DNA of 39,030 nucleotides, taken from contig NZ_VNJI01000064.1 of assembly GCF_007786445.1 (NCBI RefSeq), positions 1 through 39,030 of the forward strand. The letters are read 5' to 3'. This DNA comes from Paenibacillus cremeus. GTDB taxonomy: Bacteria > Bacillota > Bacilli > Paenibacillales > NBRC-103111. The position numbers and the translations under genes are program-made. Numbering within the stretch: position 1 is the first letter of the stretch; every line of letters starts with the position of its first letter. The notes beneath the pieces are model-generated. The model was not told the origin of the DNA, did not search any database, and saw nothing but the letters and a program-made list of their open reading frames with translations. Positions 15,457-24,652 of the stretch are shown piece after piece.

Positions 15457-16547
15457 AGAAGGTTAAGCCAATCGAGATTTCACAATATCAATTTATTACT
15501 TTGATTTTTGGCTCCCAAGTGGGGATCGGAGTGTTGTCCTTACCTTCGGATTTGGCTAAAATTTCCGGAACGGACAGCTGGATAGCCATTCTGGCCGGTT
15601 GGATTCTCGCGGTGATCGCCAGTGTGATGATCATTCAAGTCATGAAAAAGCATCCTGAAGAAACCTTGTATGATCTCATCCCCCGATATTTCGGTAAGGT
15701 GATGGGCAAGGCAATTAACATCTGCATCGCCTTCTATTTTTATTTCGCTTTTTTCACGAGCTTCTTTGCCTCCGTGTCCATCATGCAATTGGAGCTTTTA
15801 CCCAAGACACCCGATTACGCGCTGGTGATTCTCTTTGCTGTGCCTGTCTATCTCATCCTTCGACATCATGCGGGTGTCTTGGCCAGATATTCGCAGGCCA
15901 CGTTTGGAATGTTCCTTTGGCTGCTCGCCTTGTATGTAATCCCATTAAAAGATGCCGTTTGGCTGCATTTGCTGCCTGTCATCAAAGAAGGCTGGATGCC
16001 TGTGCTAAACAGCATGAAAACGACTACGCTTTCTTACTTGGGCTTTGAAACGGCGTTTATTTTTTATCCTTTCTTAAAGAACAAATCAGCCGCGGTCAAA
16101 GGTGTGATCATCGGAAACACGCTAACCATGCTTTTATATTTAATTGTAACGATTGTTTGTATCGTTTCTTTCTCACCAAAGGGGATCTTAACCATAGGTC
16201 TCCCCACGCTGAAAATTGTGAAGGTCGTTGAGTTTCGTTTTCTGGAGCGGTTTGAGATTATTTTTTTGGTGATGTACCTCTTTTTGCTGTCAAAGGTGTG
16301 GATGTTCAATCTGTATTGCGGGCTGGTCGGATCAAGTCACGTGCTGGGCAAAGCGGATCACAGACCTCATTTGGTCGTATGCCTGGTATGCCTCATTGCT
16401 TTGTCGTTATTCTATTCTCCCGAATTCGATGAGATTGATCGCTTTAAGTCGATCTGGAGTCATATGGGGACTTATTTTGCGTTTGCACTCCCTCTTTTCC
16501 TGCTCGTGTTTACACGATCCATGGACCGGCTTAGAAAGGAGAGCTAG
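15453..16547 (+). CDS. Spore germination permease, GerB/GerKB family (B subunit)
   Basis: A 364-residue polytopic membrane protein of the APC amino acid transporter superfamily, with about ten helices. It is the B subunit of the receptor and contributes the germinant pocket. The N-terminal QVGIGVLSLPSDLAK matches the conserved first helix. The ATG at 15453 overlaps the gerA stop, and gerC follows after one base. All three reading frames are thus tightly packed as in other ger operons. Which germinant is recognised cannot be read from the sequence. Confidence 0.94.
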   Translation: MKKVKPIEISQYQFITLIFGSQVGIGVLSLPSDLAKISGTDSWIAILAGWILAVIASVMIIQVMKKHPEETLYDLIPRYFGKVMGKAINICIAFYFYFAFFTSFFASVSIMQLELLPKTPDYALVILFAVPVYLILRHHAGVLARYSQATFGMFLWLLALYVIPLKDAVWLHLLPVIKEGWMPVLNSMKTTTLSYLGFETAFIFYPFLKNKSAAVKGVIIGNTLTMLLYLIVTIVCIVSFSPKGILTIGLPTLKIVKVVEFRFLERFEIIFLVMYLFLLSKVWMFNLYCGLVGSSHVLGKADHRPHLVVCLVCLIALSLFYSPEFDEIDRFKSIWSHMGTYFAFALPLFLLVFTRSMDRLRKES

Positions 16548-16548
16548 G

Positions 16549-17663
16549 ATGAAGCGGCTACACTCGGTCATTTTTACAGCAGCATGCCTCCTTTTTTTGC
16601 AAGGCTGTTACGATCGTACCAATCTGGAGGACCTCTCGTTATCGCTTATGATTGGTCTGGATGTGGATGAGAAAAACCAGTTGATCGTTTATTCTTCCAG
16701 CCCTGTATTTAATAAAGAGGCACGACAAAATCGGAGACGGTGGAGGTGAAAGCAGTCAACATCAAAGAATCGCACAATGCGCTGGACACCATGCTGACTG
16801 GCTTTACCAATAGCGGCAAAAACCAAACCATACTTCTCGGAAGAAGGCTGCTTCAGCAAAAAAATGATTTAATGAAGTTGTTTGACCTATATTATCGTGA
16901 TCCTAAACAAAATGCGACCACTCGGCTGGTTGAGATCGACGGACCGGTAGCCGAGGTCTTTCGTTATAATCCGACGGATAAGCCGCGTCTTCCCATTTAT
17001 ATCAAGCAGCTGATTGATACCGCCGCGCGAAGGAGCCTTACGGTATTAACAAACATCCAAGTGCTACGTCGTCAGATGACAGAACAAGGGATGACGCCTT
17101 CAATCGCAGAAATAAGAAAAGATAAAACGCAGCTTAAAATTACCGGTACCGCCCTGCTGACAGAGCGCGGAGAATATGTGATGACCCTCCCGGTGCGGGA
17201 AAGCCTATTGCTGCTTATTTTGCAAAATCACGTTTCAAACGAACCGTCCATATCCATCCCGCTATCGGGGATCGGGGATGCAAAGGATCACAATGAGGTT
17301 ACAATCAATATTAAAAGCGTAAAACGAAAGATGAAAACGAGCCGTAATTCCGGTACCTTCCAATTTGATATGAATCTTCGGTTAATCGTAGATATTACCT
17401 CGATGAACTTCTATTATGATATCCAAAAGCATGATGCAAAGCTGGGAGATCAGATCGCTAAAGAGCTTCAAACCCAGCTCATGTCTTTAGTCCAAAAATG
17501 CCAGTCCCAAAAAATAGACCCGTTCGGATTCGGGATCTATGCAAGGACCTATCAATATCCGGCGTGGAAAAAGGTCGAGGATCAGTGGGGAGCTGCGTTT
17601 GCAGACGCTAAAGTTCAGATCTCCACTCATGTGAAGATCAATGCCTATGGTGTGACCCAATAG
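16549..17663 (+). pseudogene. Spore germination lipoprotein GerC, frameshifted
   Basis: The C subunit of the receptor, a lipoprotein. The first frame (16549-16749) has a signal peptide with lipobox LFLQGC (lipidated C20), then LSLMIGLDVDEKNQLIVYSS and PVFNKEARQ, but then runs into NRRRWR and a stop. The second frame resumes as SETVEVKAVNIKESHNALDT and continues with all remaining GerC regions to 17663. Adding one A in the AAAA run near 16728-16731 would give NKEARQKSETVEVKA, a normal GerC sequence of about 370 residues. So either one base was lost in the genome or the sequence has a homopolymer error. A functional receptor normally needs all three subunits. Confidence 0.85.
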
Positions 17664-17671
17664 TTGGAGGC

Positions 17672-17726
17672 AAAAAAAACGAAAGGAGCTAAGCGGCTTC
17701 TTCTCGCTTAGCTCCTTGGTTTTTTC
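17672..17726. terminator. Bidirectional terminator between gerC and lacZ
   Basis: AAAGGAGCTAAGC and GCTTAGCTCCTTT-like arms form a 12-13 bp stem. Eight A residues precede it and six T residues follow, so it can end transcription of the ger operon on the plus strand and of the GH2 gene on the minus strand. Confidence 0.9.
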
Positions 17727-17759
17727 CGCGCCTACTTTATGACCGCCTGTTCAAGTCGA

Positions 17760-20700
17760 CTATTCGTCTTCCTTAAAGATCGGCGTAATGCTCAGCTCAA
17801 ATGTAAATTCCTTATCGTTCAGCTGATACTGCGGTGCCAACTCCGGTCCGCACGAGTGCGAGCCGACGCCGCTGTTGCGGTAGTCGAGCTGCACAATCGT
17901 TTCCTTGCGCTTGAGCCGCTCCAGCTCATAGTCGTGCTCTGCCGCTGTCAAGTCATGCGGGGTAAAATGCTCCGCGTTAAACGAGAAGTCGCCGGAGCTC
18001 GACGTGAACTTAAGTCCCATTCCCTGCTCGTTGGATAGGATCGCCCACTCCGTGCCATAACGGGCGCCGTTCTCCTGCGGCATGATATAATTCTGGAACA
18101 TCTCGTCGACTGACAGCAAGTATCGGCCCTTCTTGGCACTTTGCCGCTTGTCGATATACGATTCATGAGGACCGAAGCCGAAGTATTCGACCTCCTCCGT
18201 GCCCCGGGGCATAATCAACTGTAGGCCGAAGCGCGGCAGGAACAAGAGGTCCTCGCGTACCTTGACGTCCACCCGCAGCGACACTTCGCCGGTACCGTCG
18301 ATCCGCCACAGCGCTTGGCCGTGCAGCAGCGGAAGGCGGATGTAGCCGCCGAGCGAGAAGTCGACTGTAATTTCCACTGTGTCTGCTGACGGCTGAGACC
18401 ATTCGCAGCGATACACCTTCATGGAGGCGCGGTCATAGCCTGCCTCAATCCACTGCTGTTTGATTCTGCGGTCGTTATCCATCGGCGCCCGCCAGATGTT
18501 GAACTGCGCCGGGGCGGCCAGCATCTGCACGTTGTGCTTGGAGAGCTGTACAAAGGTGCCGTCCTGCAAGTCAAACACATGGCGGAAATCGAAGCCGTCG
18601 ATTGCTAAACGACCGCCGGAGGTGCTCGCTAGAACCGGCGGAGCATCGACTTGCAAAGCTGCCTGCTCGGACGCTGCCGCCGGGGAGAGCTCGAATTGCT
18701 CAAAGGTCAGCTCGTGACCGATGCCGGACCAACGTGTTTCTTCCTTCATACGGATGGAAATGGTGAGATAGGTTTCTTCCTCTCCGGTCGGTTCCGCATA
18801 AGGGACGGCGATGATTTGGCTGCCGTGAGGCGCCGCATCCAGCTGCCAAATATGCCCCTGCTCCACGAGGCGGCCGGCCTGCTCGACCTTCCAATACAAC
18901 GCCGCATGGGTCAAATCGCGGAAATCGTACAGGTTCGTAAGGCGGATCAAGCCTTTGGACAGGTCCTCCGCTTCCAGACGGACCGGAGCGATCACTTTTT
19001 TCAGCTCCAGCAATCCGATGTGCGGCTTTCGGTCCGGCGATACCAGTCCGTCGATGCAGAAATTCCCGTCATTCGGCTTGTCGCCGAAGTCCCCGCCGTA
19101 AGCGAAGAATGGCTTGCCCTCCGGCGTATGCGTCTTAATCCCGTGGTCGTTCCACTCCCAGACGCAGCCGCCCATCAGCTTCGGATACTTATAGATGACA
19201 TCCCAGTAATCCTTCAGATCCCCCGGCCCGTTGCCCATCGCATGGCTGTATTCGCATTGGAACAGCGGCTTGACCTTGTCCGGATTCAGGGCATGCTCCT
19301 CCATCTCCTGGACCGTCGCATACATTCGGCTGTCCATATCCAGACAGTCCGTGTCGGGATGACCTTTATATTTCTCCGCCGCCCCTTCGTAATGCACCAT
19401 TCTGGAGTTGTCCCTCTCGCGGGTCCACTTCGCCATGGCCATATGGTTCACATGATAGCCGGACTCGTTGCCCATCGACCAGATGACGACACACGGCTGG
19501 TTTTTGTCCCGCTCCACCATTCGAATCGCCCGGTCAACGAAGGCCGCTTCCCAGTCGGTGTTGGCCGACAGCACATGGAAGGCGCCTTCGACCCCTGTTC
19601 GAATCAATCCATGACATTCCAAATCCGCTTCATCGATCACATAGAAGCCGTATTCGTTGCACAGCTCCAGAAACCGAGGGTCATTCGGGTAATGGGAGGT
19701 GCGGATCGTGTTGACATTATGCTGCTTCATCAGGTTCAAATCTTTGATCATATGGTTGACCGGTATCGTCTGACCGAGCTCCGGATGTGAGTCATGGCGG
19801 TTTACGCCTTTCAGCTTGATCGCCTGGCCATTGATTCGGAACACGCCGTCCGCAATCTCCACACGGCGGAAGCCGACGGAAAACCGCAGCACCTCTTCCC
19901 CGCTGTGTACGTACAGCTGATACAGGTTAGGCTGCTCGGCATTCCACAGCTTCGGATTATCCAACGTGAGCTTAACCGCGCCTTTGCCGTCGATGACCGC
20001 GCCGCTCGACGCGACCGTCTCGCCCGAGGCATTCTTCAGCTCAAGCCGCACCTCACAGCGCCCGCTCGTCTCGAGCTCACAATTCAAGTCCGCCTTGCTG
20101 AAATCGGCGGCCAGCTCCTGACGGATAAACGTATCGCGCACATGCGTCTTCTCTCTGGCCAGCAGGTACACATCGCGGAAAATGCCGGAGAAACGCCACA
20201 GGTCCTGATCCTCCAGATAGGTTCCATCGCACCATTTCAGCACGAGAACGGCGATGCGGTTGCTGCCGCCGCGCAGGTAAGGCGTAACGTTAAATTCTGC
20301 CGGAATCCGGCTGCCCTGGCTGTAGCCGACATAAGCACCGTTTATCCATAAGTAGAAGCAGGAGTTGACGCCTTCAAAAACGATATATTTCTCTTTGTCG
20401 TCCCACTTGTCGCTGACTTGAAAATCCCGGACATACAGCCCCACCGGATTGTCGTCCGGCACGAAAGGCGGATCGCAAGGGATCGGATAGTTAACGTTCG
20501 TATAATGAAGCTGATCATACCCGTTCACCTGCCAGCAGGAAGGAACGAGAAGGTCGTCCCAGCCGGTGACGTCCACCCCCTCTTGATAGAAGCCGTCCTC
20601 CACCCGCTTGACGCTCGCATGATATTGGAACTTCCACGTCCCGTTCAAGGTCCGATAATAAGGAGACCGGCCCCGTTTATTGGCTGCCGCCGCAGAAGCG

Positions 20701-20789
20701 TCGGCGTATGGAATATAATAAGCCCGCGGCGCTTCACGGTTTACGTGCAGCAGATTAGGGTCTTCCCAGTTTTTGTCAATTTTAAGCAC
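17760..20789 (-). CDS. lacZ: Beta-galactosidase, glycoside hydrolase family 2 (LacZ type)
   Basis: A 1009-residue cytoplasmic beta-galactosidase hydrolysing lactose and related beta-galactosides. Domain order is the standard five: sugar-binding jelly roll (about 45-215), immunoglobulin-like domain, TIM barrel (about 315-605), second Ig-like domain, and C-terminal beta-sandwich Bgal_small_N (about 735-1005). The acid/base is E442 in WSMGNESG and the nucleophile E513 in QCEYSHAMGN. KLKGVNRHDSHPELG marks the barrel start. The start codon is GTG 20789, 9 bases after GAGGAG. A clean promoter (TTCACA, 17 bases, TATAAT) lies at 20831-20859. It appears monocistronic, with no permease gene nearby; GC content is higher than in neighbours. 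Confidence 0.96.
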   Translation of the reverse strand: MLKIDKNWEDPNLLHVNREAPRAYYIPYADASAAAANKRGRSPYYRTLNGTWKFQYHASVKRVEDGFYQEGVDVTGWDDLLVPSCWQVNGYDQLHYTNVNYPIPCDPPFVPDDNPVGLYVRDFQVSDKWDDKEKYIVFEGVNSCFYLWINGAYVGYSQGSRIPAEFNVTPYLRGGSNRIAVLVLKWCDGTYLEDQDLWRFSGIFRDVYLLAREKTHVRDTFIRQELAADFSKADLNCELETSGRCEVRLELKNASGETVASSGAVIDGKGAVKLTLDNPKLWNAEQPNLYQLYVHSGEEVLRFSVGFRRVEIADGVFRINGQAIKLKGVNRHDSHPELGQTIPVNHMIKDLNLMKQHNVNTIRTSHYPNDPRFLELCNEYGFYVIDEADLECHGLIRTGVEGAFHVLSANTDWEAAFVDRAIRMVERDKNQPCVVIWSMGNESGYHVNHMAMAKWTRERDNSRMVHYEGAAEKYKGHPDTDCLDMDSRMYATVQEMEEHALNPDKVKPLFQCEYSHAMGNGPGDLKDYWDVIYKYPKLMGGCVWEWNDHGIKTHTPEGKPFFAYGGDFGDKPNDGNFCIDGLVSPDRKPHIGLLELKKVIAPVRLEAEDLSKGLIRLTNLYDFRDLTHAALYWKVEQAGRLVEQGHIWQLDAAPHGSQIIAVPYAEPTGEEETYLTISIRMKEETRWSGIGHELTFEQFELSPAAASEQAALQVDAPPVLASTSGGRLAIDGFDFRHVFDLQDGTFVQLSKHNVQMLAAPAQFNIWRAPMDNDRRIKQQWIEAGYDRASMKVYRCEWSQPSADTVEITVDFSLGGYIRLPLLHGQALWRIDGTGEVSLRVDVKVREDLLFLPRFGLQLIMPRGTEEVEYFGFGPHESYIDKRQSAKKGRYLLSVDEMFQNYIMPQENGARYGTEWAILSNEQGMGLKFTSSSGDFSFNAEHFTPHDLTAAEHDYELERLKRKETIVQLDYRNSGVGSHSCGPELAPQYQLNDKEFTFELSITPIFKEDE

Positions 20790-20830
20790 TTCAACTCGCT
20801 CCTCGCTTAATGAGATAAAAATATATGTTG

Positions 20831-20859
20831 ATTATACAACGCGTCCTGTCGGATGTGAA
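20831..20859 (-). promoter_or_regulatory. Sigma-A promoter of lacZ
   Basis: On the minus strand TTCACA (20854-20859) and TATAAT (20831-20836) are exactly 17 bases apart, 42 bases upstream of the GTG start. No LacI-like dyad was recognised around it, so the control mechanism is unclear. Confidence 0.75.
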
Positions 20860-20927
20860 ACAAGACAAAATAAAACATATTCGAACAGCTTAGGTGCTCC
20901 CATACCAAATCTATGTGTGAAATGTGC

Positions 20928-20964
20928 AAAGCACCCCGCCTTCTCATCTAAGCGGGGCTGCTTT
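20928..20964. terminator. GC-rich hairpin, probable terminator
   Basis: AAAGCACCCCGC and GCGGGGCTGCTTT form a strong stem with a 12-base loop. It lies just after the glycosidase-tail remnant on the minus strand, where it probably ended that gene, and so insulates lacZ from upstream transcription. Confidence 0.65.
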
Positions 20965-20985
20965 AATATTATTTCACGGCTTGAT

Positions 20986-21072
20986 CTAACGAGCGAATTG
21001 CAGCCAGAACGTCGTGATTTCATACGGAGCGATTTCGCATTGAATGTCACCCTCGCCGACATAATTATGCAT
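20986..21072 (-). pseudogene. C-terminal remnant of a glycoside hydrolase (alpha-mannosidase-like tail)
   Basis: A 28-residue frame ends ECEIAPYEI-like: GEGDIQCEIAPYEITTFWLQ then FAR and stop. Such an ending (acidic turn, CEI-P-EI-TF-L) is characteristic of the last strands of large glycoside hydrolases, notably GH38 alpha-mannosidases. A stop codon sits immediately upstream of its ATG and no ribosome-binding site exists, so only the tail of a lost gene survives. A strong hairpin follows. In the rest of the 482-base spacer 20790-21271 I see only the lacZ promoter and two terminators. Confidence 0.4.
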
Positions 21073-21183
21073 TCATTCTTATTGTTAAAGATACCGCTTT
21101 CAGCTATAGACGTTACGGAACTGCTCCTCCATATTAGAAGTTTTATTAGCCTATCCTTGCGATATATCATAACACTTGAAAAT

Positions 21184-21225
21184 AAAACAACCTTAGTTCA
21201 ACACACTATCGAACCAAGGCTGTTT
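21184..21225 (-). terminator. Rho-independent terminator of the galactarate operon
   Basis: On the minus strand AAACAGCCTTGGTTC pairs with GAACTAAGGTTGTTT around a 10-base loop, followed by TATTTTC. It lies 47 bases after the garR stop. Confidence 0.8.
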
Positions 21226-21271
21226 ATGATCAGCTTACGGGTCAAGATCAGTAAAACAGGCGCAGAAAGAG

Positions 21272-22156
21272 TCATGATCTTTTTACTTCAACCTTCGCGA
21301 GAGCCTCGTAAAAGCGAATTAGACTTCCATGATCACAATCACCTAATCCTTCTACCTTCAATGCCTGCATCATCTCCAAGACCGAGGCAGTAAGTGGTAG
21401 TGGCACGCCGACCTCATGAGATGTTTCGAGTACGTTGTACAAGTCTTTCATATGAAGATTGAGCCGGAAGCCGGGTTCGAATTTCCGATCCATCACAAGC
21501 GGCGCTTTGGCATCCAAAACCGTGCTGCCAGCTAATCCGCTTCGTATTGCCTGATACACCAGCTCCGGCTCTACTCCAGCTTTGCTCGCCAACACGAATG
21601 CCTCGGACATAGCCGCGATGTTGATTGCCACGATGATTTGATTCGCTAGCTTTGTGACGTTGCCCGCGCCAACATCACCCGTGCGCACAACCGTAGCGGC
21701 CATCGCTTTCATAATATCATAACATTGGTCGAAAATTTCTTGTTTACCCCCTACCATAACGGATAGGGTTCCTTCAATCGCCTTGGGCTCTCCTCCACTG
21801 ACCGGCGCATCCAGCATATCGATGCCTTTCTCACCCAGCTTCTGAGCAATTTCTTTACTCGTCAGCGGAGCAATCGAACTCATATCGATCACGACGGTCC
21901 CAGGCTTCGCCCCAGCGATGATTCCCTTCACGCCCAGTGCTACTTCCTTCACTTGAGGTGAATTCGGCAGCATGGTGATCACCACATCCGTTTGCTCGGC
22001 AATCGCTTTAGGCGTATCAGCGGAGGATGCACCCAAAGAGACGAGCTCCGATGCCCCTTTGTTCGTTGCCAATACAACTAGCTCGTAGCCGGCCTTCAAT
22101 AAATTTTTGCTCATTGGCTTGCCCATGATGCCTAGTCCGATAAATCCAATTTTCAT
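21272..22156 (-). CDS. garR: 2-hydroxy-3-oxopropionate (tartronate semialdehyde) reductase
   Basis: A 294-residue NAD(P)-dependent beta-hydroxyacid dehydrogenase that reduces tartronate semialdehyde to D-glycerate. The Rossmann motif GFIGLGIMG is at 4-12, the substrate motif DAPVSGGEPKA at 116-126, and the catalytic lysine is K169 in GNVTKLANQI. The family also includes 3-hydroxyisobutyrate dehydrogenases. The operon with garD and an aldolase of the right type supports GarR. ATG 22156 follows AGGGGG; an in-frame TTG at 22174 lacks a ribosome-binding site. It is the last gene of the operon, starting 10 bases after the aldolase stop. No glycerate kinase gene is present in the window. Confidence 0.88.
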   Translation of the reverse strand: MKIGFIGLGIMGKPMSKNLLKAGYELVVLATNKGASELVSLGASSADTPKAIAEQTDVVITMLPNSPQVKEVALGVKGIIAGAKPGTVVIDMSSIAPLTSKEIAQKLGEKGIDMLDAPVSGGEPKAIEGTLSVMVGGKQEIFDQCYDIMKAMAATVVRTGDVGAGNVTKLANQIIVAINIAAMSEAFVLASKAGVEPELVYQAIRSGLAGSTVLDAKAPLVMDRKFEPGFRLNLHMKDLYNVLETSHEVGVPLPLTASVLEMMQALKVEGLGDCDHGSLIRFYEALAKVEVKRS

Positions 22157-22166
22157 CAAAATCCCC

Positions 22167-23066
22167 CTATCCAAGCTTAATGGCTCCCATTTCGTTAAGT
22201 ATATCTCTGAGCTTGCCGCGGTTCTCCTCGACAGCGGCCGTATTCGGCAGAATAGGACTTCCTACCGGAACGCCAATCAAATTCATCGCTTCCTTCGTAA
22301 TGACGGGGAAGCTTGCCAAATTAAAAGCCACTCGCAGAGGAGCAAGCTTGAATTGCGATTCGAGTGCTCCCGCCAGATCGCCTGCCATAAACTTTTCATA
22401 AATTTCCACCACAAGCGCCGGAACAATGTTGGCTGTGGAAGCAACGCAGCCCACCGCACCATAAACCAATGAACCCAGTATCATCAAATCTCGCCCTGCC
22501 ATGACCTTGAAGCCTTTTTCCCTCGTTGTGCGAATGTATTCCGCTGTTAGCGACAAATCGCCGCTGCTGTCCTTTACCCCGACGATATTTGGAATATCGG
22601 CCAGCCGCTCCATCAGACGAACGGATATATTGCTGCCTACGCGATCCGGGTTATTGTACAGCAGCACAGGAAGAGAGCTCGAATCGGCGATTGCGCGGAA
22701 GTGCCGATACAGTTCGTCCTCGTTCGGCGTCAGGAACATTGGAGGTAGGATGGTTAAGGCTTGCGCTCCCTGACCCTCCCCCATTCGCGCTAGTTTAATG
22801 CACTCTTTGGTCGAGATGGCCCCGATCCCCACGTATACAGGGACACGCCCCCCCGTTTGATCGATGGTAACATGGACTGCCCGCTCCTGCTGCTCCTGAT
22901 CGAGACCGTAAAACTCACCGTTGCTCCCGAGAGATAAAATGCCATGAACGCCACCTTCAATAACATGCTCCACAACACGCCGTAAGCCTTGCTCCTCTAC
23001 ACATTCCTCCGCATCCACAGGGGTAACGATAGGCGGTATGACACCGCGAATCCAGCTTGTATCCAT
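22167..23066 (-). CDS. DapA/NAL superfamily aldolase or dehydratase, probable 5-keto-4-deoxyglucarate enzyme
   Basis: A 299-residue TIM-barrel class I aldolase of the dihydrodipicolinate synthase/N-acetylneuraminate lyase superfamily. The Schiff-base lysine is K165 (GVKDSSGD), the tyrosine Y137 (LLYNNP), and the carboxylate-binding GSNGE is at 47-51. True DapA is excluded mainly by context: the gene lies between a galactarate dehydratase operon start and garR. I infer cleavage of 5-keto-4-deoxy-D-glucarate to pyruvate and tartronate semialdehyde, the job of the unrelated GarL in E. coli. The alternative is a KdgD-type dehydratase, but GarR would then have no substrate. ATG 23066 has AGGAGGAG upstream and is preferred over a frame extension to 23126. 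Confidence 0.82.
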   Translation of the reverse strand: MDTSWIRGVIPPIVTPVDAEECVEEQGLRRVVEHVIEGGVHGILSLGSNGEFYGLDQEQQERAVHVTIDQTGGRVPVYVGIGAISTKECIKLARMGEGQGAQALTILPPMFLTPNEDELYRHFRAIADSSSLPVLLYNNPDRVGSNISVRLMERLADIPNIVGVKDSSGDLSLTAEYIRTTREKGFKVMAGRDLMILGSLVYGAVGCVASTANIVPALVVEIYEKFMAGDLAGALESQFKLAPLRVAFNLASFPVITKEAMNLIGVPVGSPILPNTAAVEENRGKLRDILNEMGAIKLG

Positions 23067-23122
23067 CCGTTCTCTCCTCCTTATTTCCCAACGCCAGTCC
23101 GCAATCCAAGGATTACAGCGTT

Positions 23123-24634
23123 TCACTTCTTCTTCGCGTATTCAGCCGTGTATTCTTCCATCATTTGGTCGCCGCCTGCTTTTCTCCACTTGTCTACTTC
23201 GGCTTGCCATCCGGCCTCGTCCAATTTCTCCATTATAAATTTGGTTTGTGCGTCACTAATCATCATGTCCAGCTCCCCGCCTTTGTCGGAATACGTCTTG
23301 GAACTCAATGTTAGCGCCGGATTGGGTACAGCAAGGTTCAGGTTATCGGCTACCACCTTCCAGCCCTTTTCCTGCAGCTCCGTCATCTTCAGCGGCATTC
23401 CCGTGCCGTTGACCTCGAAGGATGGCAGGCTGTCCCGGTATGGCTTCACTTCGAGATTGAATCGGCCCAAGTCTATGAACTCCGCTTTGCCGTCCGCTGT
23501 TTTCGTAAAATGCTTGTGTTCTATGCCGCGGGTCAGCAGCGTTGACATTTCGGGCTCCAACAGCTGATCAAAGAAACCGAGCAGCCGCTTCAGCTCCTCC
23601 TCGGTCTTCACGCTGGATTTCGGGAATACGAAGAAACCGTTATTGCCGGGCTCTGCAGGAACCCGATTACCGGATGGACCAACGAAGGGCACAATACCTA
23701 CTTTGCCATTAGGTACAGCCATAGATAAGTTCTCTTGAGAGCTCGCCGCTGCCGAAGCAACCGTATTAACTCGTATGCCGACCTTGCCGGCATTCCATTT
23801 GTTATCGGCATCTGCCGGCTGTACGACGGAAAAGTCCCGGTTGATCAGTTTTTCTTGGAACAGACGCCGAAGCAGTTTCATGGAATCCAGATAGGGCTTG
23901 GTCATAAATTCGGGTACCAGTTTCCCGTCTTCAATCCCCCATTTGTTAGGAGCTCCCTGCGAAACTGCCAGACGGGTCAAAAATGCACTGCTGGTCGAGG
24001 GGTCATTAAACGATTTATCGAGAAACATACCGTACGTATCATCCTGGCCATTATTGTCCGGATCCTTCTTGGCAACGGCTTTCATGATGGTATACCAATC
24101 ATCAAGCGTTACCGGCGGCTTCAGATTAAGCGCATCGAACCAATCCTTCCGGTACGTGATCCCCGCTCGACCGATATCGCGATACAACGGCAAGCCGTAC
24201 AGCTTGCCGTCCACCCTAATATTGTCGTAATATAATGAACTCGCGGACGATAAATGTTTGTAATTTTTCAGCAGAGGTCCGATCTCCCAAAAAATACCGG
24301 ATTGGATTGCGCTAACCGTGGTTGCATTCGACGTAAGCTTGATGGCTTTAGGCAGTTCACCTGATGCGATCATGATATTTTTCTTATCTTCGAACGCTGG
24401 GGCTGGAATCCACTGAATATCGAGCTTCGCATTCGTATATTTTTCGATGGCCTTCTCGACTTCGTTCCCTTTCTTCGGAGCTTCACCAATTTGAGGTGTT
24501 GCGATAGTGACCGTGAACGGCGTAGGGTCTTCCTTCCCACCGGACTCCCGGCTTTTTCCTCCGACACATCCCGATAGGGCGCCAGCTGCCGTTACCAACG
24601 ATACCCACAGAGCTAGAAGGCGCAGTCTATTCAT
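23123..24634 (-). CDS. Extracellular solute-binding lipoprotein (LplA-like, ABC sugar transporter)
   Basis: A 503-residue lipoprotein that would capture a carbohydrate outside the membrane. The signal peptide (1-22) ends in the lipobox ALSGC with lipidated C23, followed by a Ser/Gly/Lys linker. Type 1 solute-binding features follow: PKAIKLTSNATTVSA, GLPLYRDIGRAGITYRKDWF and DPDNNGQDDTYGMF (a calcium-loop-like stretch). Paenibacillus LplA/YtcQ proteins usually sit with two permease genes (LplB/YtcP types); none is here, so this gene is an orphan that must borrow permeases. It lies 18 bases after garD and upstream of the aldolase, implying galactarate or an oligouronide as ligand. ATG 24634 follows GAGGGGG. 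Confidence 0.88.
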   Translation of the reverse strand: MNRLRLLALWVSLVTAAGALSGCVGGKSRESGGKEDPTPFTVTIATPQIGEAPKKGNEVEKAIEKYTNAKLDIQWIPAPAFEDKKNIMIASGELPKAIKLTSNATTVSAIQSGIFWEIGPLLKNYKHLSSASSLYYDNIRVDGKLYGLPLYRDIGRAGITYRKDWFDALNLKPPVTLDDWYTIMKAVAKKDPDNNGQDDTYGMFLDKSFNDPSTSSAFLTRLAVSQGAPNKWGIEDGKLVPEFMTKPYLDSMKLLRRLFQEKLINRDFSVVQPADADNKWNAGKVGIRVNTVASAAASSQENLSMAVPNGKVGIVPFVGPSGNRVPAEPGNNGFFVFPKSSVKTEEELKRLLGFFDQLLEPEMSTLLTRGIEHKHFTKTADGKAEFIDLGRFNLEVKPYRDSLPSFEVNGTGMPLKMTELQEKGWKVVADNLNLAVPNPALTLSSKTYSDKGGELDMMISDAQTKFIMEKLDEAGWQAEVDKWRKAGGDQMMEEYTAEYAKKK

Positions 24635-24652
24635 GGTGTAACCCCCTCTCAC

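Noticed and set aside
16740..17663. Independent gene starting at 16740
   Set aside because: Its sequence is the middle and end of GerC and it begins inside the upstream frame without a ribosome-binding site, so it is one part of the frameshifted gerC.
18651..19790. 379-codon open frame on the plus strand
   Set aside because: It lies entirely antisense to the GH2 beta-galactosidase in GC-rich DNA, has no ribosome-binding site and low-complexity Arg/His/Gln composition; it is a shadow of lacZ.
20832..21170. 112-residue minus-strand ORF upstream of lacZ
   Set aside because: It spans the lacZ promoter, a GC-rich terminator hairpin and the out-of-frame glycosidase tail, and resembles no family.
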